This document shows, one piece after another, positions 49,262 to 60,151 of a stretch of DNA of 64,000 bases. The translations under genes and the position numbers were made by a program. The notes under the pieces are model-generated. The model was not told the DNA's origin, did no database searches, and saw nothing but the letters and a program-made list of their open reading frames with translations. Each line of letters starts with the position of its first letter. Positions within the stretch are counted from its first letter, which is position 1. The stretch lies in assembly GCA_000149265.1 (NCBI GenBank), contig CH003282.1, positions 544,463 to 608,462 of the forward strand, given 5' to 3'. The stretch comes from Ciona savignyi. Taxonomy: Eukaryota > Chordata > Ascidiacea > Phlebobranchia > Cionidae.

Positions 49262-50686
49262 GCCGATTACAAGCATGCGATCGAGAAGTACAAATGTAAA
49301 AATTATTCAACATCACGCAGGCAGCACTTTTGCTGTTACGGCAGCAAAAAAAGAAAAGAAAAAATCGTACTGTTTGGGTTCATCCAATTTTACAAAAAAG
49401 AAAAAGAGCTGGGTAGGCGTAGGCCTTTGCTTTAACACTATTGTGTCCCAACTTGTGTTACAAAAAATAACCGCCTGCATCGTTATCACCAGGCGAGTTT
49501 CATCGCCTCATAAAAGAGCTACGGTTGAGGACGGGAGAGTTCTTTCACCATATATTTTAGGATGAACCCTGACACTTTTGACCAGCTGGTCAACTATATA
49601 TCGCCACTAATTCAAAAACAGGCTACAGTAATGCGAGAGCCTATATGCCCTGCTGAGCGCCTTGCTATTACTTTGAGGTAAATAAACAAGCTTGGTGCCA
49701 AAATGAATAATCTTATAGGCGTAGTCCTACATATTCACTTTTGCAGATTTCTGGTAACTGGTGACAGTTACCAAACTATTGCCTTTTCCTACCGGACCAG
49801 TAAATCCACGGTGTCCAAAATAGTCCCGGAAGTATGTGCATCAATATGGACAGCTTTGCAGCCAGTATACCTCAAGCCTCCAACACAGAATCAATGGAAA
49901 AAAATAAGTGATGAATTTTTCAGGCTGTGGAACTTTCCAAACCTTATTGGGAGCATGGACGGCAAGCATATTTTGATGCAAGCTCCAGCAAATACAGGAT
50001 CACTGTACTTTAATTATAAAAAGCAGTTTAGTATGGTCCTGTTTGCAGTATGTGATGCAAATTATAAGTTTACAGTTGTAGATATTGGGAGCTATGGATC
50101 CCAATGTGACGGTAACATTTTTAGAAATTCTAATTTTGCCAAACAGCTGAGGGAGCAGGTAAACTTGCCCGATGATTCCTGTCTACCAGGAACAAACGTG
50201 GCATTACCCCATGTGTTTGTGGGAGATGAAGCGTTCCCTTTACAGGTAAATTTAATGCGTCCCTATCCCGGAAGACACCTTGACCCTTTGAAACGGGTTT
50301 TTAACTATAGATTAAGCCGTGCTCGCCGGGTTATTGAAAATGCATTTGGCATTATGTCCTCAAGGTTTCGAGTTTTTCGACGCCCAATATCTGTAGCACC
50401 TGCTAGGTGCGACAGCATTGTTAAATGCTGCACAGTTTTGCACAACTTTTTATGCAGCAAATCAGCATATTGTGAGGACAACGCCTTTGATTACGAGGAT
50501 CGCAATGGTCAACTGCACCATGGTACTTGGCGTAACGAAGAAGCCGCTCGTGCATTTGATCGATGCGTGCAACTTGGGCGTGGTCACTCGCAACATGCTG
50601 CATTTGTGCGAGACACTTTTTCTAATTATTTTTCAAGTAAAGTTGGAATGGTACCCTGGCAAAATAGAGTGGTGTTAGGGCATTAA
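49262..50686 (+). pseudogene. Harbinger (HARBI1-like) DDE transposase, N-terminal part disrupted
   Basis: The C-terminal exon (about 49747-50686) is intact and contains the DDE_Tnp_4 core. The catalytic Asp is in GSMDGKH, the second Asp in VGDEAFPL, and the Glu in VIENAFGIMSSRFRVFRR. A ~70-bp intron (donor at 49678, acceptor at 49746) joins AERLAITLR to FLVTGDSYQT in frame. Further upstream, RTVWVHPILQKRKRAG (about 49365-49410) and a RLIKELRLRTGEFFHHIF segment (about 49497-49550) are Harbinger-like, but they lie in different frames. They need an intron plus one or two frame changes. The gene is thus either decayed at its 5' part or has splice sites I could not place. Confidence 0.85.
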
Positions 50687-50808
50687 TTGGAAGCCTACAT
50701 GTTAGGATTTGTACCACACTATTTTTTTATTATTTTTTAGAACCTGTACTAAATTTAAACGGTAAAAAATAAAACATTTCAATTGTTTATTTGTATATTT
50801 ATTTCTTA

Positions 50809-51364
50809 TTAATAATCGTTACTGGTTGACTGGATGGCATCATCAACAATTTTTAAGATCTGCAATTTAACAGAGGATTTTAATTTTTTTGGTAACATTT
50901 TAACATCACTTGCTATTGAGGAAAAAAATGCATCATCCCCATCCGGTAATGTAGAAATTGAATCTGAGATGATAAAATTGAAATGTATGAATACGTTTAT
51001 TTGAACATAAGGTTTTTGTTTAACCAAGCTTACCTGATGTCTCTTTTAATATCTTAAACAACTCTTTCTCCACATCTGTTGATGCGGGTCTTTTTGACCT
51101 TTTAGCTGGTGTTGGTGGTGTAGCTGTTTCACACTGTAATTAACATATTTGATTAAAATTGGAACTTAAATATATTTTTAATTTCATTTCAGTATTTGAA
51201 TATATACCGGTACGGTTATACGGTACAAAAAAATTGGTATTGGCTAGTGCAAAATGTCGGTTGATATAGGGCCCACCTGAATTTGGTTGAAGGAGTCCAG
51301 CGAAAATGCACCATCGCAGTCAATAACCACCTCTTCCATAGGAACATTGATATTTGATGAAGTG
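50809..51364 (-). pseudogene. C-terminal part of a BESS-motif protein, second gene of the Harbinger element
   Basis: Exons 51277-51364, 51034-51133 and 50809-50963 join in frame. The last has a BESS motif: DDAFFSSIASDVKMLPKKLK, then KLQILKIVDDA. A basic patch (AKRSKRPAS) precedes it. BESS motifs usually follow a MADF (SANT-like) DNA-binding domain, and Harbinger elements usually carry such an accessory DNA-binding gene. No MADF exon was found upstream, where the sequence turns into a SINE at 51,590, so the 5' half is probably lost. Confidence 0.7.
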
Positions 51365-51589
51365 CTAAAAAAACTTTATGGTTATAACATAATTAGGCCA
51401 TGTTGAGTAGTAATCTTCTGGTATAAACGCAATCTGAGATTGATAAGACAATCATGTTTATCCCCATGGGTGGGAAAACAAAGGAGTAACTTAACAGAGG
51501 CATTGCACTGAGTTGTGTAAAATACATTGATTTTAGTTTTTGTTGAACAGTTTAGTTCGCAAGTATAAACAGGCAATGTTTGTCTGTTA

Positions 51590-51792
51590 AGTGCGTTACC
51601 CAAGAACACAAGCGACTGGCATGGTTGGTTTCGATCTCGCAACCGCGTCACCTTTTAATGTCCGTGGGCAAGGCACTTTACGGAAATTACCTGAACCGAG
51701 CGGATTAATGGGTTCTACCAAATTTAAGGAACGTGTCTATCATATACACCACACTGCAATTGCTCCGATAACCCGACCTATCCTATCCTAAT
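51590..51792 (+). mobile_element. tRNA-derived SINE, rearranged head
   Basis: The body (GGGCAAGGCACTTTACGGAA, CACACTGCAATTGCTCCGAT) and the CTATCCTATCCTAAT tail match the family, but the head is altered and the region after AACCCGAC is deleted. Confidence 0.75.
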
Positions 51793-52517
51793 ATATTCAT
51801 GTTGAAGCGCAAGACAAACCAAAAATATATGTCGACATGTTTGATTCCGTGTGCAGAAATAGACTGCATAAAAATTTTAAGCGTGAATTTAACTTCAACA
51901 TATCCTTTGCAAATGTCTTTAATTTGCGTCTGAACATAGTGATCAAAATGTGCTATACTTTTTGGTTGCTATGGGCTCCAGTGTGACTGCCAGTCACGTG
52001 ATTCGTTTAACTAAACACGCAAGCGACCTTTGAATTACTATATATTACACGATAACAAAAATTTTATTGTAGTAGTTTGTCGGGCTTCAGGATTTTTATA
52101 TCATTGGTGCCCATGCTTGGCACTTAATCTGATCCTAAAGTTCTCTAGCTCTTAGTCCAATATATGACTCCTCAAATAGCAATCCGAACTCCGTTAGTGA
52201 AGGTTGCTTTTATGCTTTGGCTATATAGAGTTGATGAATAAAACGGTTATAAGGTGATCAGGGAAAATTATGAATAAACCTTCTCATCTAGATTATTTTG
52301 TTAACGTATAATAATGTAACTTGATTTGAACTTGATTAAATCCGCTCTTCAAAAACTACGTGTTTTATCATCTACGATCTCTCTAAAGAGGCCATCACCC
52401 AACATAACGTGTAAATGGGGAGTTAGTAATAGCGACAACATGTCGTACTTAATAACCAATGACGATTCGTGTATTTACTACAGGTGATTGGAAACCATCA
52501 CCGCCTTTTACCTTATA
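51793..52517. other. Intergenic, no feature seen
   Basis: AT-rich spacer between the SINE and the Tigger-type MITE. No gene or recognisable repeat. Confidence 0.5.
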
Positions 52518-53025
52518 CAGTAGAACCCCGCTTACCTGACCACCTATGGGACCGTGATCAAGCGGTCGCGTTAGCGAGGTGGTCGTGTTAGTGAATTTTG
52601 ATTTGCAGCAAGTTGTCGTCATATGCAGCTTAAACGTCTGCATTTTTACTAATTTTTCACCAAATGCCATTATTTTTATCATATACTGCAGAATAAATTA
52701 ATTTTATCTTGTAGGATTCAGTTCTGTCTGCCACATGTTTTGTGTGCGCTCATTTATTCTTATTGTTTTGATCATAAATAAAATTTAACCTTGTTATTTT
52801 GGTGACAAAGGCAAATTATTCAGCACATGTGGTCACTTAAGCGGGGTCAAATTTGAAGTTTTGGACCAAAATATAGCGGTCCTGGTCTGGAAACCGGGGT
52901 GGTCGCGTTATTGAAACAGAATACAATGCATTACCATAGTAAATTATTATTCGGGACCCCACTAAAGTGGCCTTGATAGTGGGGTGGTCGTGTTATCGGG
53001 GTGGTCTCCAAGCGGGGTTCCACTG
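52518..53025. mobile_element. pogo/Tigger-type MITE
   Basis: Flanked by TA on both sides. The left end CAGTAGAACCCCGCTTACCT and the complement of the right end, CAGTGGAACCCCGCTTGGAG, are near-identical and match the CAGTNGAACC start of Tigger/pogo elements. Internally, GGTGGTCGCGTTA/GGTGGTCGTGTTA is repeated near both ends. No transposase ORF. Confidence 0.85.
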
Positions 53026-53461
53026 TACAATGTCTGGGAAATAAATGATAAGGACAACATGCAGACCAAAATAAGCAATGACAAACCGCGGATCTGCTAC
53101 AAGCTTTTTGTTATATAATCCAGCACGTTTGTTGTATTTACGGTTGCAATTCGGATCGTTTGCCACTAAGTCGTAAAACACGCGTGGTCCCGAAAACAAA
53201 CCAAACTTGCTAACCGTGTTTAGTTACTATATTTTATTAGATTATTGTGTGTCTAGACCACGTTATCTAACATTGATCAATGTTTTCATTTGATTGTTCA
53301 ATGATAAACGGAGGTCTGCCTCAAAGTATTGTTGCCGGTGTAACAACTATCGGTCTGATCCCTTTAATCTACCGGGTTGCGATAATTAGCCAACCACTAA
53401 TTCTAATGTACCTATATATCTGATCTACGTTTGCGCCCAGTATATCTAGCTTCCACGTTAC

Positions 53462-53546
53462 AACCCACAACTAGCTAGTGACCAGTTTCGAACCCACAAC
53501 CTTTCGGCTGAAAGGCAATGCTGCACTGATCCACCGGACTTGGTCA
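53462..53546 (-). mobile_element. SINE head fragment, inverted
   Basis: The complement of the SINE head: CTAGTGACCAGTTTCGAACC, CCTTTCGGCTGAAAGGC, then CACCGGACTTGG. The body and tail are missing. Confidence 0.65.
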
Positions 53547-54290
53547 GTAGCCATCATTAAAATTACCTGGTTGTTTGCAATGGTTATTATGGTATTTAAA
53601 ACATCAGATTCTACGCAATGACTCATAAAAAGCAGAGCAGTATTACGCCTAGTTTGACCTTCGCAGTGCAAATATATCAAATCACAAAAGCCTGCATATC
53701 TTATACGCCCAGTCCCGTTTTTAACGTGGTCCAACATATGTAAACCTACTAACGCATATAACATGCAGTGATAATTCAACGAAATATATTACATGGAACA
53801 AAAATTGTCTAAACACACTAAACTGAAGTCTGCGGCCTTACTAAGGCTGCCCAGGTTATCACAGCAAACGTATTGACAGCGCCAATCACCTAAAAAGTAC
53901 CACCCCGCAGAATAGTGTGACGCGATAACACATTTTGCACAAGAAAAACGCTCTTCTTACTGCGAAAAAACAACGCGAAAATTAAAATATTCAAAAAAGC
54001 GAACATTTTACAGTATTTGCAACAAAGAGACACGGGGAGCATGCTAGTTTTAACCGAAGAACTAGGAGTAATTGGGAAAAATGTAGAAATGTTTGAAATT
54101 AGTCACCAAAGACACCAGAACACTATGAATACTGTACAAGCTTTACATGTTTGCTTTTAAATGACGTTGGATTTTTAGCAGCGTTCAATTTCACATTTGC
54201 CTAACCAAATCAAAATTATTGAATAATTTCAAAGAATTCTTTGGAATTTTCCTGCGATGATGGTTTGACAGCATATTCACCACAGAAACA
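53547..54290. other. Intergenic, 3' side of EIF4E
   Basis: No gene supported. The sequence just left of 54,291 would be EIF4E 3' UTR. Confidence 0.5.
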
Positions 54291-57200
54291 TCATACAGTC
54301 CACATATTCTTAACGGTAGATCCTGATTTACTCATAGTGTCCTCGTGGGCCTTCAGTGGAATTGTGGGAAAAAAAACAGTTAGAAGTGTAACAACAGTTA
54401 AAAGTAGTCCTCATAATTTGACAAAATACCATTCAAATCTCGGGTTAAATGGCTTAGCATGTCATATAATTATGTCAAATGGGTCAAAACCAATCACTTG
54501 CTAAATATGTTGATCAGTAAGCATTGTGCACAGTGGTAGACAGAGCTAAACCCAGCGAATTAATGGATTGAATACTTATTTTAAAGATTTTGTTCTTGTT
54601 TACTTTGGGCAATGTAGATTTTAGTAGGAAGATAATGTTTTAAATTGTTGTACTTTAAAAATCTTAATATGTCTCCAAATTCCATGTGTATTCTAATTTC
54701 TAACCTTACCCTATCAAACCCAATTTATTACAAAATCAATGTACCTGAAAACCAAGAATGATCTTTTTTGGCAGAGCTAATCTCGATCTGAATATATGTC
54801 TGAAAAATAAGTTAAGTATGTTACAACATGCATCAAAATATTACAAAAGAACTACTTGTCAGAAAAATATTGACGATCACGGCGGCAGAACGACATAATC
54901 AAGACTATTATAAAATGCTCCTAGACCTTGCAATGAGCAATTTTATAAAAATATTTGCAAATGATAAGGTCAACAGCTATATTTTCTCAAACATAACCTG
55001 GTTATGGACCAAAGTTGTAGAGCTGTGCAATTGTGCATATATTTAGATTCTGAATGGTTTAGAAACAAAACGGTTAACCAGTTAAATATTTCTCGGAAAT
55101 TGCAAGGTCTCTAAAGTAAGTAATTCACATGAAAGTGTGAACAATAATTTAACCTTCTTGTTAAAGTCGTTTTAGTCACTACTGAGATTAATGAATGGAA
55201 AAGCATTTATTATATAAACAAGTAATAGTGAAACATACCTCTATAACTTATTTACATTGATATTAAAAAGTAATATTTTTGGTGTGGATATATATATGTA
55301 GTATGTATGCAAATACAGAGAAATCAGGGATTGTCTTTCCCAGATAACATATATACAAAAAGGTTTTCTTTGCTTACTATGCTTTTTGTAATAAATACCT
55401 AATTGCTTTACGCCTTTACCTATATTTATTCTAATTAATTCTTATTTAAGAACAAGCTTTCACATCCTAGGGTATGAAACCATTATTCAATAATCAAATT
55501 TCAGAAAACTTACCCGATATTCAATATCCCATCACGGTTTTTATAATCAGAGGTCCAAATAGCAGCCTTATCCCCTTTATGTCGCACTTGCACCACGCCC
55601 CCGTTAACATAATCAGAATCCTCCCCAAAACCCTCACCGATCAAACACAGTAGCTGTAAAGAGGAATGGTTGCAACATAAGTTGGAAAAACAGTAAGGAG
55701 TGAAGCTAATTGAACAAATAAAATACAAATAATATACGCGAATTGTACATTCAAAGGTTCAGAATATAAAAAATAAATACATATATCGAATTGCGAAATT
55801 TAGTAGCAGCACTTTAAACTCAACAATTATAGACCAACCAAACTATGTTGAATTTTTATTAATAATTTTTAAGAAGAGCATAGATACAATAAGTCATTAG
55901 GGAGCAGTGATCTGATTAGGTATTTTGTTAAACTAATTCTGTAAACAACATAAAATGATGGGATTTTAAACCTGGAGTTGTTAAATCTCCCACATGTGTA
56001 AACTAGGCTATGTAGTTTAGACACAATATTCACTTTCTGTCTTGAATTGATAGTAAATCTTACAATTTATATTAAATATGGTTTATCCTTTCTTATTATA
56101 ATTGTGAGCTAAGAGTGTTTGCATGATTCTTAAAAAGGATACACTTGTATGATTTTTTGACCAGGTGCTTCTTAATCTAGGGCCAAACAATCCTTTAAGT
56201 ATATGCTTAGGACATGTTGCTTAAAGTAAAAGGTTAGTTTTCCTATCTATCACAAATATACTCTTAGTTTCCCTAACTATTACAAATATACTCTTAGTTT
56301 CCCTAACTGGCATAAATATATGTAAAGAATAACAAATATTTTAAGCTCTGTGTTATTTCGCTTGGTAGCATTGGGTTTGGATTTTGAATTAAACTAGTCC
56401 TAACTGACTTTCTAAACATATACAAATTATTTTCTGGTGTGTTAATGGATTTAATTTTATACATATATATCAGTGCTGCAGTAAAATGTCAATATTTACC
56501 CAAAATTTTGGGTCTATAATATTTTTAATAAAAGAACTGTATATGTACCAGTATGCAGTAATGAAAAAAAATATTCCCACATTATTTTGGAATATCCTTT
56601 TATCTCCTTTTTTGAGTGTGTCCTCTTTTAACTCATTTTAACAGACGGTTTTTAGAAGATTCCCAGCGACATTAATAACAATTTTCCACCATTTGAATAA
56701 ACTTAGTATACATCAGTGATAGGAAATAAAATAAAATATCACTTTGACGGAGAAGTTCAGTTTAAACTATATTCTAGCTAAAAATTATTTCTATATATGT
56801 TTGTTCTTATACATTTATATACATAAGTTTGCTCCAATTATTAATAATATTGGAATATTCAATTTAACATGCTTTAAAAATATTTCATTAACTAAATTTG
56901 ATACATTGAATGTGTCTGAATTAAAAAATAACCCCCATCTCAGACAGAAAAACTTACTTTAAGCAAACAGATCACTTACAATTTCGAGCCAAATTTTATC
57001 AAGTTCATTGACCCGTTGCTGTTTGTTCATTTGCAGCATCCATTTTCCTCCCTTTTTATTTGCCTTGTCCTCCCACATTGGTTGAATGCCATCCTTAAAT
57101 AAATTATAATCGCAGCCACTTTGCAGTTTACTAGATAGTTGAATGTGGTTGTACAATCTGTGAGAAATTTACAGAATTATTTTTTGGAATTGAATGATCT

Positions 57201-58881
57201 TGTAGATAATTAATTTTATTATTCATTTTTATTATTTGTTATTTTATTATTCCTGCACAAATCAGAAACATATTCCTAACTAGTTGTTTTACTTTTTATA
57301 TGAAGAATAAAACAGATAATATATTTGATACAATTAATTTAAGGTAAAATACATCATTTGAATATATCATGTAAATCACATTATCTGTTTTTTTTACAGA
57401 AATATGAAGAGAAATGTTCTAAATGTTTCTACTGTATTAATGGAGAACGACAGACTTTTCCGGATTGCCATGTATACGCACATTTGAGATTAGCACAATA
57501 CGGTAACCAAATACATTTAGGCTTTAAAACCGATTTATTATAAAATTTAAGGCCACAAATTAGTACCCGGTATTCAGCCAAAAGCAAACATCTCAATTTA
57601 GCAACATTATTTTTCGTCTTTTCCAACAATACTTTTTAATTTCTACAACAAGTAAGTTGCATGTTAAAATTATCTTTTTCAATCGGAAACATGACCATGA
57701 CCAAAAAAATGAAAAATTTGAAAAACTTACGCCCAAAAATCTTCTACCGTATCGAACTTTGTGACGAGTCTCAGATTATCTTCCCACTTTTTCTGCCGGT
57801 CGTTTTTGAAAAACCATAATGCCCATCTGTGTAAACAAGTTGTTATGGCATTTACATGATATTGTATGACAGACAATTCTGTATCAACTATACAAAGTAT
57901 TTTATGTTCCACCAAATAATGATGTTGATAAGAATTTTTTGTTCTCCATTTTCACTTTTGTTTGATTTTCCTTTTTCACCTCTGGTTCACACTATTCGGG
58001 CTAGCCTTTTCCTAAAGTCAGCTCCTCCACTGAATGAATCATCTTTACTGCACATTCTTTTTGCGACTCTACTTGCTTTTAACCTGGGCTTAGCTTATTG
58101 ACCTTAAATTATCTGATTTTGCTTGGGTGTTTGTTACGGCCATGTCCAAATATTTTTTAAATAATTTTAATTTTATCTAAGACATGCTATAACTTAGTCT
58201 TTTTGCTCTAAGTACTGTCTACACCAAACTATAAAGCATTTTTACTCGGTGCGTATTTCCAAGTTTGGACTTTATTGTGAAGTTGAAAGGCATGTGAATT
58301 ATTTAGCTCCTGTTCAGACTTGTTTGGTAATTGGTTAAATTTGGTAAATCTGTGATATTTAATCGCTACATATATTTTTCCTTAGAAAACAGTCGTTTAC
58401 AAGATTTTCTATGTAATGTTCCCGCCATCATTATCTAAGTGTAATTTCAGAAATAAACCATAAAAGTTTTGGATAGAGACTTGATTTAAAGTCTGATTGA
58501 CAAGCACCAGGAAAAATTTTCTGCAAATCCTCACAAGGACAGATGCTTTGAGCCACACTTAGTCTAGAAATTTCAAACATCATTTTTGTTCAGGTGTGCG
58601 ATTCACAACAAAAGTGTGTAATTTACACCAATGGTAGTGGACTAATATTTTCTGCCCTTTTTTACCTTTCCCAGTAAAATTGATACAACAAATAAACAAT
58701 AAAATACATACTTATTTTGAAGCGGGTGTTTCATTGAATATTCAGGATCTCCAATTGGTTTTTCATCTTGTACAATCTCTTTAATGGCAATAACTTTATC
58801 TTTTTCATCTAGAATTTCCTTGGACTTTGGTCGTGCCCCAGGATCAAGCGAAACTTTCACTGACTTGTCCGTTTCGGACAT
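54291..58881 (-). CDS. EIF4E: Eukaryotic translation initiation factor 4E (class I)
   Basis: Six coding exons: 58712-58881, 57731-57826, 56980-57157, 55514-55653, 54745-54799 and 54291-54350. All phases join, giving 232 residues (human 217, the difference being an N-terminal extension). The cap-stacking tryptophans are present at W71 (KKWEDNLRL) and W117-E118 (PMWEDK). The eIF4G/4E-BP face is FDTVEDFWALYNHIQL with W88. The IWTSDYKNRD segment is typical. The last exon encodes AHEDTMSKSGSTVKNMWTV, which restores the KSGST context of the Mnk-phosphorylated serine (human Ser209; here Ser224). eIF4E binds the mRNA cap and recruits eIF4G. Reading past the donor at 54744 would add only Val-His and a stop. 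Confidence 0.96.
55654..56979. other. EIF4E intron with a small tandem repeat
   Basis: Holds three ~30-bp units containing TTAGTTTCCCTAACTATTAC-like text at 56234-56320. Otherwise AT-rich without features. Confidence 0.7.
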
Positions 58882-60151
58882 CTTAATATTTTGATTTAAA
58901 TCCAGGGTGAAATATCTTTTCTGATGTCTTCGTACTTACTTTTTGGTTCGGACAGATGAATTAAAAATCTCCTTCAATATATCAGTTCTAATTTTTTTTT
59001 AAATAAAAACTTAAAGTAAACTCAATTAAGCACAAAGAAATAGATTGTATTGGAATATGATATCTATATTAAGTCAACAATAAAAGCCGTACCATAAAGT
59101 GCGTTTATTACTTTGAAAATATCTGACATGATGCAGACTATTTTTTAACTATTGATACAGAAAAATCCAAAACATCATGCTCATTTAGCAGGATTTCATT
59201 TTTGCGCATTTATTTTAGCATTTTTTATCTTGCTATTTTTAGCCATAAAATAAACTTTTCAATAGGACAATCGTTAAGGCATTGCATATCGTATGCATGA
59301 ACAAGATAATAAAAATAAACTTTTCAATAGGACAATCGTTAAGGCATTGCATATCGTATGCATGAACAAGATAATAAAAATAAACTTTGAACTTTTCCCA
59401 AAATAATAAAAATAATAAACACGACTAAAAAAGGGCTTTACTAATCTGTGGGGCAGCAGGGCGAGTGACATTATATCCCTAGCGGGGCAAAGTATTTTTG
59501 TCACTACATGAGCGGCACGGGTTCTATTATGACATAACTCGTCCGTTCATGATATACCTTTAGCCCATCCCGCCCCTCTTCCCACTTTAAGGCAGAATAG
59601 AGTGTTGTCCCGCCTCACTGTTCAGCAGATTAATGAAGCCCACTAAAAACTTTAAATCTGACCCCAATACTATTCTTAAACCTTTATAATTCTTCCATCA
59701 ACCTTAATGGCCTTAACTTTTTTTTTTCGTTGCAATATGTGATTCCTTTAATATGGTTTTCCTTGACTAGCAGCCTAGCTAGTTCAGTGCAAAATAGCCC
59801 GCACCAATCGCTAACTACCCGGCACACATTCAAAAACAAATTTGTAAATTCCTAATTTTCCTGGAGGCGAGATTCTAGTTTCGCTCGTGCGTAAAAAGTC
59901 ACGTGTTCCGGCGGCGGATACACTACGTGTTTGTGACGTTTGCATTTATGGGGACTAAGCTAAGGGCTTAACGTAATGAATCTCAACGCCACATAATGAA
60001 AAAGTATATTAAAGGTGTGACGACAAACTGTAGTAAGATGATAAATTTTTTCTATTACAAATTCAACTTAGTTGTTTCACAAAGGGCATTATTACGTCAT
60101 CACAAACAACATTTTGAGTTATTACACAATTTCCTACAAAAACCCAGAAAA
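58882..60151. other. Divergent promoter region, EIF4E / coiled-coil gene
   Basis: It contains two identical 65-bp tandem units at 59251-59315 and 59316-59380. At 59900-59911 a CACGTG E-box runs directly into TTCCGG (ETS core), about 240 bp upstream of the coiled-coil gene and 1 kb from EIF4E. Nothing else recognised. Confidence 0.5.
59251..59380. repeat. Tandem duplication, 2 x 65 bp
   Basis: Two identical units beginning TAAACTTTTCAATAGGACAA. Perfect identity points to a very recent event or an assembly artefact. Confidence 0.95.

Larger units (their letters stand above)
49072..51364. mobile_element. Harbinger-type DNA transposon, right end missing
   Basis: The left end AAGGCTGGTTTACACGATGC is the GGGCTGGTTCACAC-like terminus of Harbinger elements and follows TTA, the expected target type. 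The element carries a plus-strand DDE transposase and a convergent minus-strand BESS-type gene. No inverted copy of the left terminus is found to the right, where a SINE lies at 51,590. The element is therefore probably truncated. Confidence 0.8.

Noticed and set aside
54241-54504. 87-codon plus-strand open frame
   Set aside because: It overlaps the last EIF4E exon on the minus strand, whose KSGST tail is a clear family match; the plus frame has no recognisable content.
54736-54744. EIF4E ending at the stop just after exon 54745-54799
   Set aside because: My first reading; replaced when the exon 54291-54350 was found to encode the missing conserved C terminus in the right phase.
59996-60151. 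Upstream in-frame ATG as start of the coiled-coil gene
   Set aside because: A splice acceptor lies 4 nt before the ATG at 60152 and the upstream peptide is basic and unstructured; the downstream start is more likely.
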